Assembly (NCBI RefSeq): GCF_001439695.1
Contig: NZ_JYLL01000047.1
Coordinates: forward strand, 1-38,798
Length of the DNA: 38,798 nucleotides
Source of the DNA: Pseudomonas veronii
GTDB lineage: Bacteria; Pseudomonadota; Gammaproteobacteria; Pseudomonadales; Pseudomonadaceae
Direction: 5' to 3'
The notes under the pieces are model-generated. The model did not search any database. It was not told where the DNA came from and worked only from the letters and a program-made list of their open reading frames with translations. Every line of letters begins with the position of its first letter. Positions within the stretch are counted from its first letter, which is position 1. Below are positions 25,253-33,702 of this stretch, piece after piece. Both the position numbers and the translations under genes were made by a program.

Positions 25253-26092
25253 ATGAACCTGCCCGTTTCCACTGCCCTGTTCACCCCCAGCTGGCACGCC
25301 GAGCTGGAGCTCGGCTACGCGCGTTTCGGCGCCACCACGCGCCCGGTGATGCGCCGCCACCTCGGCCCGCTGCGCGTGCAGAAACACCTGTACGCCGAAG
25401 GCCCCGAGGTGTGCCAGCACATCATCGTGCATCCGCCCGGTGGCATTGCCGGCGGCGACCGCCTGGACATCCGCGCCCACGTCGCCGCGGGCGCCTGGGC
25501 GCAATTGACCAGCCCTGGCGCGGCCAAGTGGTACCGCGCCAGCGGCCCGGCGTTTCAGCAACTGGAGCTGAGCGTCGAGGCCGGCGCCACCCTGGAATGG
25601 CTGCCTCAGGAAACCATCGTGTTCAGCGCCGCCCAGGCCGAACTCAGCACACGCATCGCGCTGCACGGCGATGCGCGGCTGTTGTACTGGGACGTGGTCG
25701 CCCTCGGCCGCCCGGCCAGCGGCGAGCGCTTCGACCTCGGGCACTTTCAATCGCACCTGGATATCCGCCGCGACGGCCAGTTGCTCTGGCACGAACGCCA
25801 GCGCATTGTGGGCGACGATGGCTTGCTCGACTCACCGATCGGCCTGGACGGACAACCGGTATTCGCCACCCTGTTGCTGACCGGTGATATCGAGCCTGAA
25901 TTACTCGAACACTGCCGCTCGCTGCCCCATGCGGTGCGCGGCGACCTGACCCAACTGCCCGGCTTGCTGGTCGCCCGCTGCCTGGCCAGCGAGGCGCTGC
26001 TGGCGCGGGGCTGGTTGATTGCTTTATGGCGGCTGTTGCGCCCGGCGGTGCTGGGCCGAGAGGCCGTGGCACCGCGAATCTGGAGCACATGA
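25253..26092 (+). CDS. ureD: Urease accessory protein UreD
   Basis: A 279-residue UreD (UreH-type) protein, the scaffold that binds apo-urease and lets UreFG deliver nickel. Marks include HIIVHPPGGIAGGDRLDI near residue 60-80, LTSPGAAKWYRASG and EWLPQETIVFSAAQAE, all diagnostic. The ribosome binding site is weak. It is the only accessory factor here; ureE, ureF and ureG are not in the window and must lie elsewhere for an active enzyme. A REP pair follows before ureA. Confidence 0.95.
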   Translation: MNLPVSTALFTPSWHAELELGYARFGATTRPVMRRHLGPLRVQKHLYAEGPEVCQHIIVHPPGGIAGGDRLDIRAHVAAGAWAQLTSPGAAKWYRASGPAFQQLELSVEAGATLEWLPQETIVFSAAQAELSTRIALHGDARLLYWDVVALGRPASGERFDLGHFQSHLDIRRDGQLLWHERQRIVGDDGLLDSPIGLDGQPVFATLLLTGDIEPELLEHCRSLPHAVRGDLTQLPGLLVARCLASEALLARGWLIALWRLLRPAVLGREAVAPRIWST

Positions 26093-26101
26093 AGATCAAC
26101 A

Positions 26102-26190
26102 TGTGGGAGGGGGCTTGCCCCCGATGGCGGTGGGTCAGTTACAGATGCATTGCCTGACACTCTGCTATCGGGGGCAAGCCCCCTCCCACA
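26102..26190. repeat. Inverted REP pair (BIME) between ureD and ureA
   Basis: The forward copy is at 26102-26133 and the inverted copy at 26163-26190 (CTATCGGGGGCAAGCCCCCT then CCCACA), with a 29-base centre. Both halves are near perfect. Confidence 0.9.
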
Positions 26191-26239
26191 CTTGATCTCC
26201 ATTGTATTTAAGAATGCATTTTATGAAGGACCTTGAACC

Positions 26240-26542
26240 ATGGACCTGACCCCACGGGAAAAAGACAAACTGCTGATCTTCACCGCAGGCTTAGTTGCCG
26301 AACGGCGCCTGGCGCGCGGCGTGAAGCTCAACTACCCGGAAACCATCGCCTACATCTCCGCCGCGCTGATGGAAGGCGCCCGCGACGGCCGTACCGTGGC
26401 CGACCTGATGCACTTTGGCACCACCCTGCTCAGCCGCGAGCAGGTGATGGAGGGCATCCCGGAGATGATCCCGGATATCCAGGTGGAAGCCACCTTCCCC
26501 GATGGCACCAAACTGGTGACCGTCCACCAACCCATCGCGTGA
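26240..26542 (+). CDS. ureA: Urease gamma subunit
   Basis: The 100-residue gamma subunit of a three-subunit urease. It opens [20 protein letters not shown] and contains [20 protein letters not shown] and [20 protein letters not shown], all nearly invariant in UreA. The length is the family norm. The start is preceded by AAGGACC about 8 bases away. UreA assembles with UreB and UreC into the (ABC)3 enzyme in the cytoplasm. Confidence 0.98.
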
Positions 26543-26551
26543 GGCCCAGCC

Positions 26552-27064
26552 ATGATTCGTGATGCAACCGAGCAAGACCTGCCAGCGATCCGCGACATCT
26601 ACAACGACGCGGTGCTGAACACCACGGCGATCTGGAACGAACAGCCGGTGGATCTGGCTAACCGCCTGGCCTGGTTCACTGCGCGCCAGGCGCAGCGCTA
26701 CCCGATCCTGGTCGCGGTGGAAAACCACGAAGTGACGGGCTACGCCTCGTTCGGCGACTGGCGCCCCTTCGAGGGTTTTCGCTACAGCGTCGAGCACTCG
26801 GTGTACGTGCGCAACGATCAGCGCGGCAAAGGCCTCGGCCCACGCCTGATGCAAACCCTGATCGAACGCGCGCGCGCCGGCGGTAAACACGTGATGGTCG
26901 CCGCCATTGAAAGCGGCAACCAGGCCTCGCTCCGCCTGCATGAGCGCCTGGGTTTCAGCACCACCGGGCAGATGCCGCAAGTGGGCATCAAATTCGGCCG
27001 CTGGCTCGACCTGACCTTTATGCAACTGACCTTGAATCCGGGCGCCGAACCGCCCCAGGAGTGA
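26552..27064 (+). CDS. GNAT N-acetyltransferase, phosphinothricin/methionine-sulfoximine type
   Basis: A 170-residue GNAT protein of the Pat/MddA type. Marks are IRDATEQDLPAIRDIYNDAV, YASFGDWRPFEGFRYSVEHS, the acetyl-CoA loop RGKGLGPRLM, and AAIESGNQASLRLHERLGF. Relatives acetylate phosphinothricin and methionine sulfoximine, glutamine synthetase inhibitors, so a role in protecting nitrogen assimilation fits the urease context. It lies 9 bases after ureA inside the operon. P. aeruginosa has a similar gene between ureA and ureB (PA4866, from memory). Confidence 0.9.
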   Translation: MIRDATEQDLPAIRDIYNDAVLNTTAIWNEQPVDLANRLAWFTARQAQRYPILVAVENHEVTGYASFGDWRPFEGFRYSVEHSVYVRNDQRGKGLGPRLMQTLIERARAGGKHVMVAAIESGNQASLRLHERLGFSTTGQMPQVGIKFGRWLDLTFMQLTLNPGAEPPQE

Positions 27065-27069
27065 GATCG

Positions 27070-27603
27070 ATGAACGCCGCGCAACTGCGTCGAGTCAATG
27101 CTGAAAGTTTTGCCCACTATCGCCAGGGCTTGATCGAGCTGTTGCTGGATGCGGTCAGGCACGGCGCGTCGATCGGCTTCATGGCCGACTTCGATGAGGC
27201 CCAGGCCCGCGCGTATTTGCACGGCGTGCAAGCGAGCATCGAAGACGCCAGCCTGTTGCTGTGGGTGGTGGTGCGCGACGAGCGGGTGATCGCCAGCGTG
27301 CAACTGGCGCTGTGCCAGAAAGCCAACGGTCTGAACCGCGCCGAAGTGCAAAAACTGCTGGTCCACAGCAGCGCCCGCCGCCACGGCCTGGGCCACCAGT
27401 TGATGCACGCCCTGGAACTCGCCGCGCGCCAACACAAGCGCGGCCTGCTGTACCTGGACACCGAAGCCGGCTCCGAGGCCGAAGCCTTCTACCAGGCGCT
27501 GCGCTACACCAAGGTCGGTGAACTGCCCGATTACTGCCAAAGCCCGGACGGGCGCTACAGCCCGACCGCCATCTACTACAAGACCCTGGGGCAACCTGCA
27601 TGA
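27070..27603 (+). CDS. GNAT family N-acetyltransferase
   Basis: A 177-residue GNAT protein unlike its neighbour. The acetyl-CoA loop is RRHGLGHQLMHALE, and the core includes VQKLLVHSSARR and GLLYLDTEAGSEAEAFYQAL, then YKVGELPDYCQSPDGR-type residues near the end. The substrate is unknown. ATG 27070 is chosen over GTG 27061 because CAGGAG stands 8 bases before it. Its stop overlaps the ureB start (ATGA), so it is translated as part of the urease operon. Confidence 0.88.
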   Translation: MNAAQLRRVNAESFAHYRQGLIELLLDAVRHGASIGFMADFDEAQARAYLHGVQASIEDASLLLWVVVRDERVIASVQLALCQKANGLNRAEVQKLLVHSSARRHGLGHQLMHALELAARQHKRGLLYLDTEAGSEAEAFYQALRYTKVGELPDYCQSPDGRYSPTAIYYKTLGQPA

Positions 27604-27905
27604 TTCCTGGTGAATTTCAGATCCAGCCTGGCGACATCGAACTCAACGTCGGCCGCCGCACCGTCAGCCTGAGCGTGGCCAACAGCGGCGACCGGCCGAT
27701 CCAGGTGGGCTCGCACTATCACTTTTTCGAGACCAATGACGCGCTGACCTTCGACCGCGCATTGAGCCGCGGCATGCGCCTGAATATCCCGGCGGGCACC
27801 GCGGTGCGCTTCGAGCCGGGGCAGAGCCGTGAGGTCGAGTTGGTCGACTTCGGCGGTGGGCGGCGGGTGTTCGGGTTTGCCGGGCGGATCATGGGCGATC
27901 TTTAG
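27600..27905 (+). CDS. ureB: Urease beta subunit
   Basis: The 101-residue beta subunit. MIPGEFQIQPGDIELNVGRR, IQVGSHYHFFETNDAL and MRLNIPAGTAVRFEPGQ are highly conserved in UreB. The start overlaps the upstream acetyltransferase stop by four bases. It is followed by a REP pair and then ureC. Confidence 0.98.
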   Translation: MIPGEFQIQPGDIELNVGRRTVSLSVANSGDRPIQVGSHYHFFETNDALTFDRALSRGMRLNIPAGTAVRFEPGQSREVELVDFGGGRRVFGFAGRIMGDL

Positions 27906-27910
27906 GGCCT

Positions 27911-27980
27911 CATCGGGGGCAAGCCCCCTCCCACAGTTGGAACGCATTCCCATGTGGGAGGGGGCTTGCCCCCGATAGCT
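27911..27980. repeat. Inverted REP pair (BIME) between ureB and ureC
   Basis: The inverted copy comes first (27911-27935, ATCGGGGGCAAGCCCCCTCC then CACA), then the forward copy (27953-27980). The order is opposite to that at 20839 and 26102. The centre is only about 17 bases. Confidence 0.88.
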
Positions 27981-28018
27981 GACTCACATTCAACATAAAT
28001 TTTTCAGGGCAACCACAC

Positions 28019-29719
28019 ATGAAAATCAGCCGCCAAGCCTACGCCGACATGTACGGCCCCACCGTCGGCGACAAGGTCCGCCTGGCCGACACCGAGTTGT
28101 TCGTCGAAGTGGAGCAGGACTTCACCGTCTATGGCGAAGAGGTCAAATTCGGCGGCGGCAAGGTCATCCGCGATGGCCAGGGCCAGAGCCAATTGCTCGC
28201 CCATGAAGTGGTCGACACGTTGATCACCAACGCGCTGATCATCGACCACTGGGGCATCGTCAAGGCCGACGTCGGCCTCAAGAACGGCCGCATCCACGCC
28301 ATCGGCAAGGCCGGCAACCCGGATATCCAGCCCGGCGTGACCATGGCCATCGGCGCCAGCACCGAAGTGATCGCCGGTGAAGGCATGATCCTCACCGCCG
28401 GCGGCATCGACAGCCACGTGCATTTCATCTGCCCGCAGCAGATCGAAGAAGCGCTGACCAGCGGCGTCACCACCCTGATCGGCGGCGGCACCGGCCCGGC
28501 CACCGGCACAAACGCGACCACCTGCACCTCCGGCCCGTGGCACCTGGCGCGCATGCTGCAGGCCAGCGACTCGTTCCCGATGAACATCGGTTTCACCGGC
28601 AAGGGCAACGCCAGCCTGCCGGAGCCGTTGATCGAACAGGTCAAGGCCGGCGCCATCGGTTTGAAGCTGCATGAAGACTGGGGCACCACGCCCGCGAGCA
28701 TCGACAACTGCCTGAACGTCGCCGACCAATACGACGTGCAGGTGGCGATCCACAGCGACACCCTCAACGAGTCCGGCTTCGTCGAAACCACGCTGGCCGC
28801 GCTCAAGGGCCGCACCATCCACACCTACCACACCGAAGGCGCCGGCGGCGGCCACGCACCGGACATCATCAAGGCCTGCGGCTTCCCCAACGTGCTGCCC
28901 AGCTCGACCAACCCAACGCGGCCGTTCACGCGCAACACCATCGACGAGCACCTGGACATGTTGATGGTCTGCCATCACCTCGACCCGAGCATCGCCGAAG
29001 ACGTGGCCTTCGCCGAAAGCCGCATCCGCCGCGAAACCATCGCCGCCGAAGACATCCTGCACGACCTCGGCGCGTTCTCGATGATCAGCTCCGACAGCCA
29101 GGCCATGGGCCGCGTCGGCGAAGTGATCACGCGCACCTGGCAAACCGCCGACAAGATGAAAAAACAGCGCGGCGCCCTGCCCGGCGACGGCCCCGGCAAC
29201 GACAACTTCCGGGCCAAACGCTACATCGCCAAGTACACCATCAACCCGGCGATCACCCATGGCATCAGCCATATCGTCGGTTCCATCGAAGTCGGCAAAT
29301 GGGCTGATCTGGTGCTGTGGCGGCCGGCGTTCTTTGGCATCAAGCCGACGCTGATCCTCAAGGGCGGCGCGATTGCCTCAAGCCTGATGGGCGACGCCAA
29401 CGCCTCGATTCCCACGCCGCAGCCGGTCCACTACCGGCCGATGTTCGCCAGCTTCGGCAGCGCCCTGCACGCCACCAGCCTGACCTTTATCAGCCAGGCC
29501 GCCGCGGACGCCGGCTTGCCGCAAGCCTTGGGCCTGAAGAAGCAGATCGCAGTGGTCAAGGGCTGCCGCGACGTGCAGAAAACCGACCTGATCCACAACG
29601 ACTACCTGCCGCACATCGAGGTGGACCCGCAGACCTATCAGGTCAAGGCCGACGGCGTGTTGCTGTGGTGTGAGCCGGCGGATGTGCTGCCGATGGCGCA
29701 GCGCTACTTTCTGTTCTGA
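28019..29719 (+). CDS. ureC: Urease alpha subunit (catalytic)
   Basis: The 566-residue catalytic subunit, which hydrolyses urea to ammonia and carbamate at a di-nickel site. All ligands are present: H133 and H135 (SHVHFICP), the carbamylated K216 (IGLKLHEDWG), H245, H271 (HTYHTEGAGGGH) and D359 (SMISSDSQAMGR). The mobile flap has C318 and H319 (MVCHHLDP). Length and start are the family norm. The gene ends the urea block; ureEFG do not follow. Confidence 0.98.
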   Translation: MKISRQAYADMYGPTVGDKVRLADTELFVEVEQDFTVYGEEVKFGGGKVIRDGQGQSQLLAHEVVDTLITNALIIDHWGIVKADVGLKNGRIHAIGKAGNPDIQPGVTMAIGASTEVIAGEGMILTAGGIDSHVHFICPQQIEEALTSGVTTLIGGGTGPATGTNATTCTSGPWHLARMLQASDSFPMNIGFTGKGNASLPEPLIEQVKAGAIGLKLHEDWGTTPASIDNCLNVADQYDVQVAIHSDTLNESGFVETTLAALKGRTIHTYHTEGAGGGHAPDIIKACGFPNVLPSSTNPTRPFTRNTIDEHLDMLMVCHHLDPSIAEDVAFAESRIRRETIAAEDILHDLGAFSMISSDSQAMGRVGEVITRTWQTADKMKKQRGALPGDGPGNDNFRAKRYIAKYTINPAITHGISHIVGSIEVGKWADLVLWRPAFFGIKPTLILKGGAIASSLMGDANASIPTPQPVHYRPMFASFGSALHATSLTFISQAAADAGLPQALGLKKQIAVVKGCRDVQKTDLIHNDYLPHIEVDPQTYQVKADGVLLWCEPADVLPMAQRYFLF

Positions 29720-29779
29720 CGCGCCCTACGCCACGCTGGCGCGGCGCCCCATCGCCGGGAGGGAGTGGGGCTTGAGCGT

Positions 29780-29829
29780 GGGCCATGAATAGCGCCTCAT
29801 TGTAAAAATGAGCAGCTTATTCATGGCCC
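29780..29829. terminator. Large near-perfect hairpin between ureC and cbpA
   Basis: GGGCCATGAATA (29780-29791) pairs perfectly with TATTCATGGCCC (29818-29829), and inside it CTCATT pairs with AATGAG around GTAAA. It lies between the convergent ureC and cbpA. It may be a bidirectional terminator, though no T-run follows the outer stem. It resembles none of the REP families in the window. Confidence 0.5.
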
Positions 29830-29873
29830 CCACGGGCCTGGGCCGAACTCTGCAAGACAGTCGCCCGGGAGGG

Positions 29874-30818
29874 TCAGGCGTTCCAGCCTTTGCGCGGATC
29901 GAAGGCGGCGCTGTCGGCCAGCGCCTTCCACAACCCGAGCACCTCCTCGGTGGCTTCTTTGGGCATCACCACTTTGAGCTGGATGAACAGGTAACCGCGC
30001 TGGCCACTCTTGTTCAGCAGGCCATGGCCCTTGGCGCGCATGCGCTGGCCGTTCTGGCTGCCAGCCGGGACCTTGAGGTTGATCTTGCCGGTCAGGGTCG
30101 GCACCGCGACTTCGGTGCCCAACGCCAGCTCCCACGGTGCCACCGGTACGGTGATCACCAGGTTTTCGCCTTCGACCTCGAACTTGGGGTGCGGCGCAAA
30201 CTTGACGATCAGGTACAGATCACCATTGGCCCCGCCGCCAACGCCCGGCGCGCCCTGGCCCTTGAGGCGGATGCGCTCGCCGTCGGTCACCCCGGCAGGG
30301 ATCTTCACGTTCAGGCTCTTGGTGGTGTTGCTGACATGCCGGCCCGAGGCGTCGTATTGCGGCACCTGGAAGCTGATCTGCTTGGACTCGGTCGACAGCG
30401 TCTCCTCAAGAAACACCGACAGTTGCATCTCCACATCCTGGCCCTTGCGCCCGGTACTGCGGCGCTGACCGCCGCCGAACGCATCGCCGCGCCCGCCGAA
30501 GATCGAACTGAAGAAGTCCGAGAAGTCGCCCGTGTCCTGGCCGCCGCCATAGCCGCCACGGCTCTGCCAGCCCGGTGGGCCCTGGAACGGCTGGCCGTGC
30601 TGGCCGTATTTGCGCAACTCGTCGTACTCGGCACGCTTGTCGGCACTTTTCAGCGCTTCATAGGCTTCGGACGCGTCCTTGAACTTGGCTTCGGCGTCTT
30701 TTTCCTTGCTCACGTCCGGGTGATATTTGCGCGCCAGCTTGCGATAGGCGGCCTTGATCGCCTTGTCGTCCGCTGTCGGCTCCACGCCAAGGATCTTGTA
30801 ATAGTCTTTAAAGTCCAT
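29874..30818 (-). CDS. cbpA: DnaJ-class co-chaperone CbpA
   Basis: A 314-residue curved-DNA-binding-protein-type DnaJ. The J domain is at residues 1-70 with H33-P34-D35. A Gly/Phe-rich linker follows at about 75-115 (GGYGGGQDTGDFSDFFSSIF), and then the C-terminal substrate domains lacking the zinc finger. It stimulates DnaK ATPase. ATG 30818 gives the family start MDFKDYYKILG; a GTG at 30830 would add four residues but has its GGAGG too close. A cbpM modulator gene, usual downstream in relatives, is not seen in the 150 bp that follow. Confidence 0.95.
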   Translation of the reverse strand: MDFKDYYKILGVEPTADDKAIKAAYRKLARKYHPDVSKEKDAEAKFKDASEAYEALKSADKRAEYDELRKYGQHGQPFQGPPGWQSRGGYGGGQDTGDFSDFFSSIFGGRGDAFGGGQRRSTGRKGQDVEMQLSVFLEETLSTESKQISFQVPQYDASGRHVSNTTKSLNVKIPAGVTDGERIRLKGQGAPGVGGGANGDLYLIVKFAPHPKFEVEGENLVITVPVAPWELALGTEVAVPTLTGKINLKVPAGSQNGQRMRAKGHGLLNKSGQRGYLFIQLKVVMPKEATEEVLGLWKALADSAAFDPRKGWNA

Positions 30819-30887
30819 CTGGGGGGTCACCCTCCGTCATCGATATCGCACAGCCAAGGGCACAGCATGCGCCGGTTTGCAGCGTTT

Positions 30888-30907
30888 GGATTGACTGAAC
30901 TCAATCC
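30888..30907. promoter_or_regulatory. Inverted repeat in the divergent cbpA/Hsp70 region
   Basis: GGATTGA (30888-30894) and TCAATCC (30901-30907) are perfect inverted 7-mers with a 6-base spacer, about 70 bases upstream of cbpA. This is a plausible dimer-binding operator in the 288-bp divergent gap. I see no convincing heat-shock promoter, and the rest of the gap shows nothing clear. Confidence 0.35.
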
Positions 30908-31106
30908 CAAGCCGATGGATGCGTCTGAGTAGTTTATCGGCACCGCACGAATAACCTTGCAGCCGCCGACCGTATGCTGGACAAGTTGGGGGCAAACCCC
31001 GCTCTTTCAAGGCGCGCCGCCGGCTATTTAACAGATCGTCGGCCTACGCATCTGCACGCGGGTGGCATACACTGCGCGGCCGTTTTTCAACCGGAACCCG
31101 ATAGAC

Positions 31107-32375
31107 ATGAAAAACCCATCCCCAGCCCGTGCCTGCGGCATCGACTTCGGCACGTCCAACTCCACCGTCGGCTGGATTCGCCCCGGCATGGAAACGCTTA
31201 TCGCGCTGGAGGACGACAAAATCACCTTGCCGTCGGTGGTGTTCTTCAACTTCGAGGAGCGCCGCCCGGTCTACGGTCGCCTGGCGCTGCACGAATACCT
31301 GGAGAACTACGAAGGCCGGCTGATGCGCTCGCTCAAGAGCCTGCTGGGTTCCAAGCTGATCAAGCACGACACCAGCGTGCTGGGCACCGCGATGCCGTTC
31401 ACCGACTTGCTCGCGCTGTTTATCGGCCAACTCAAGAGCCGCGCCGAAGCCACCGCCGGCCGCGAGTTCGAAGAAGTGGTGCTGGGTCGCCCGGTGTTTT
31501 TCGTCGATGACGACCCGATGGCCGACCAGGAAGCCGAGAACACCTTGGTCGACGTGGCGCGCAAGATCGGCTTCAAGGACATCTCGTTCCAGTACGAACC
31601 GATTGCCGCGGCCTTCGACTACGAGTCCACCATCGAAAAAGAAGAGCTGGTGCTGATTGTCGACATCGGCGGCGGTACCTCGGACTTCTCGCTGGTGCGC
31701 CTGTCGCCGGACCGTCGCCACAACGACAACCGCCACGACGACATCCTCGCCACCGGCGGCGTACACATCGGCGGTACCGACTTCGACAAACAACTTTCGC
31801 TGGCCGGCATGATGCCGCTGTTCGGCTACGGCAGCCGCATGAAAAGCGGCGCGTACATGCCCACCAGCCATCACATGAACCTGGCCACCTGGCACACCAT
31901 CAACTCGGTGTACTCGCAAAAATCCCAGTTGGCCCTGGGCAGCATGCGCTACGACATCGAAGACACCGGCGGCATCGACCGCCTGTTCAAGCTGATCGAA
32001 CAGCGGGCCGGGCACTGGTTGGCGATGGAAGTCGAAGAAACCAAGATCCAGCTGACCCACGAAGACAGCCGTCATGTGCTGCTCGACCGGGTTGAGCCGG
32101 GCTTGAGCGTAGACCTGAGCCGCACGTTGTTCGAGTCGGCCATCGACGGGCTGCTGGAGCGCGTGCGCAACAGCGTCACCCAATTGCTCACCGACGCGTC
32201 GGTGGATGTGGCGCAGGTGGACACGGTGTTCTTTACCGGCGGTTCCAGCGGCATTCCGGCGCTGCGCCACAGCATCTCGGCGATGCTGCCGAATGCGCGG
32301 CATGTGGAAGGGAATATCTTCGGCAGTATCGGCAGCGGGTTGGCGATCGAGGCCAGCAAGCGTTACGGCAGCTGA
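31107..32375 (+). CDS. yegD: Hsp70-family chaperone, YegD-like
   Basis: A 422-residue Hsp70/actin-fold protein holding only the nucleotide-binding domain. The phosphate-1 loop is GIDFGTSNST (11-20), phosphate-2 is IVDIGGGTSDFSLVRL, and the adenosine motif is FFTGGSSGIPALRHSI. The usual C-terminal substrate domain of DnaK is missing, as in E. coli YegD. ATG 31107 is preferred over 31062 because GGAA lies upstream and it starts just before the Hsp70 core. Divergent from cbpA; both being chaperone genes, shared stress control is possible. Confidence 0.88.
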   Translation: MKNPSPARACGIDFGTSNSTVGWIRPGMETLIALEDDKITLPSVVFFNFEERRPVYGRLALHEYLENYEGRLMRSLKSLLGSKLIKHDTSVLGTAMPFTDLLALFIGQLKSRAEATAGREFEEVVLGRPVFFVDDDPMADQEAENTLVDVARKIGFKDISFQYEPIAAAFDYESTIEKEELVLIVDIGGGTSDFSLVRLSPDRRHNDNRHDDILATGGVHIGGTDFDKQLSLAGMMPLFGYGSRMKSGAYMPTSHHMNLATWHTINSVYSQKSQLALGSMRYDIEDTGGIDRLFKLIEQRAGHWLAMEVEETKIQLTHEDSRHVLLDRVEPGLSVDLSRTLFESAIDGLLERVRNSVTQLLTDASVDVAQVDTVFFTGGSSGIPALRHSISAMLPNARHVEGNIFGSIGSGLAIEASKRYGS

Positions 32376-32394
32376 TACCGTCGCACTGCCCCCC

Positions 32395-32496
32395 TGTAGG
32401 AGCGAGCTCGCTCGCGAAGGACACCAACGATAACGCGGGCTGTCTGACGGCGCGCGGTGCTCTTGGGTTTTTCGCGAGCAAGCTCGCTCCTACAGC
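32395..32496. repeat. Type-B inverted REP pair after the YegD-like gene
   Basis: The forward copy GTAGGAGCGAGCTCGCTCGC is at 32396-32415 and the inverted copy GCGAGCAAGCTCGCTCCTAC at 32474-32493. The centre carries CGATAACGCGGGC, as in the pair at 24402. The element lies between two convergent genes. Confidence 0.85.
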
Positions 32497-32515
32497 AGAG
32501 CAGTGTCCTCCCTCC

Positions 32516-33529
32516 TCAGACCATCCCGCCGAGCTTCAGCTCACTCTTCAGGTACGCATAGTAAATCGGCCCCGCCACCACCCCCGGCAGGCCGAACGCG
32601 GCTTCGAATACCAGCATCGCCAGCAACAATTCCCACGACTTGGCACTGATCTGCCCGCCGACGATGCGCGCATTGAGGAAGTACTCGACCTTGTGGATCA
32701 CGATCAAATACCCCAGCGCCGCCACCGCGACCCAGATCGACAGCGACAGCGCGACGATGGTGATCAGGGTGTTGGACATCAGGTTGCCGATCACCGGCAG
32801 CAGGCCGAGCAGGAAGGTCAGCACGATCAGGGTCTTGGTCAGCGGCAGGTGAATCCCGCACAGCGGCAGCACCACGGCGAGGAACACGGCGGTAAACACG
32901 GTGTTGAGGGCGGCGATCTTGATTTGTGCGAAGACGATGTTGCGAAACGCCTGGACCAACAGGTGCAGACGATCGAACAGCGCGGCAGCCAGGGGTTTGC
33001 GCTTGGTCAGGTCGGGGATGCGCTGCAGCGCCATGATCGCGCCGAGCACCATGCCGATCAGCAGGGTGACGAACATGTGGGCGGCATCTTTGCCCACCAA
33101 TTGCAGATCGCTGAGGTGTTTGCTGATCCAGTCGCCGATGGCCACCCGGAATTCGGCGGCGCTGGCGGGCAGGTAAGCGTCGAGGAACGGCGGCAACTGG
33201 CCGCGCGCGCGGTCGACCACGCCCATGAATTTGTCGAGGGAGGCCCCGGGGTTTTCCGCTTCGTGGAGCAGGAAGCTGATCGCGCCGGCAAAGATCAGGG
33301 TCAACACGCTGACGATCAGGGTGCCGAGCAAGGCCACGGCCAGCCAGCGCGCACGCCGACCTTCGATCAGCCGTTGCAGTTGAGGGGTAAGCATGTTGAC
33401 CAGTTCAAATACCAACAGCCCGGCCAGCAGGCTGGGCAGCAACTTCAGCGGCAGAACCAGCAGTAATCCGCCGAAAATGATGATGTAACTGGCCAGCAAT
33501 AACACGTGACGCTGAGAAAACGTTGGCAT
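32516..33529 (-). CDS. AI-2E family (PerM-type) membrane transporter
   Basis: A 337-residue inner-membrane protein with about seven to eight helices: an N-terminal pair (residues 9-45), one near 65-88, a long soluble loop, then helices near 150-170, 205-235, 240-275 and 300-325. The C-terminal PVIGNLMSNTLI and LEYFLNARIVG-like pattern (here VEYFLNARIVGGQI) is typical of AI-2E/PerM proteins. Members export autoinducer-2 or act as antiporters, and the substrate here cannot be read. ATG 33529 has GAGG 7 bases upstream. Confidence 0.88.
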   Translation of the reverse strand: MPTFSQRHVLLLASYIIIFGGLLLVLPLKLLPSLLAGLLVFELVNMLTPQLQRLIEGRRARWLAVALLGTLIVSVLTLIFAGAISFLLHEAENPGASLDKFMGVVDRARGQLPPFLDAYLPASAAEFRVAIGDWISKHLSDLQLVGKDAAHMFVTLLIGMVLGAIMALQRIPDLTKRKPLAAALFDRLHLLVQAFRNIVFAQIKIAALNTVFTAVFLAVVLPLCGIHLPLTKTLIVLTFLLGLLPVIGNLMSNTLITIVALSLSIWVAVAALGYLIVIHKVEYFLNARIVGGQISAKSWELLLAMLVFEAAFGLPGVVAGPIYYAYLKSELKLGGMV

Positions 33530-33611
33530 ACAGCCTCAAAACGAACGGCGTTAAAGGATGGGCAGTCTGCCAGCCTTGAGGGAATCAAGCGAGTGGATCG
33601 GTAGTCAATGC

Positions 33612-33680
33612 GATCAAGCGTGGGAGCGGGCTGGCCCTTCAGGTAGACCGGGGGGCCCAGCCAGCCGCCCACATTTGATC
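33612..33680. repeat. Degenerate inverted repeat, REP-like
   Basis: GATCAAGCGTGGGAGCGGGC (33612-33631) and its approximate reverse complement GCCGCCCACATTTGATC (33664-33680) bracket a GC-rich centre. The outer GATCAA/TTGATC hexamers are exact. It looks like a diverged member of the GTGGGAG REP group. Confidence 0.5.
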
Positions 33681-33702
33681 TTCAGCGAGCGCGAACGCGC
33701 GA

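Noticed and set aside
20839..28000. REP pairs considered as CRISPR repeats
   Set aside because: They are palindromic, occur as isolated inverted pairs between genes, and have no regular spacer array or cas genes.
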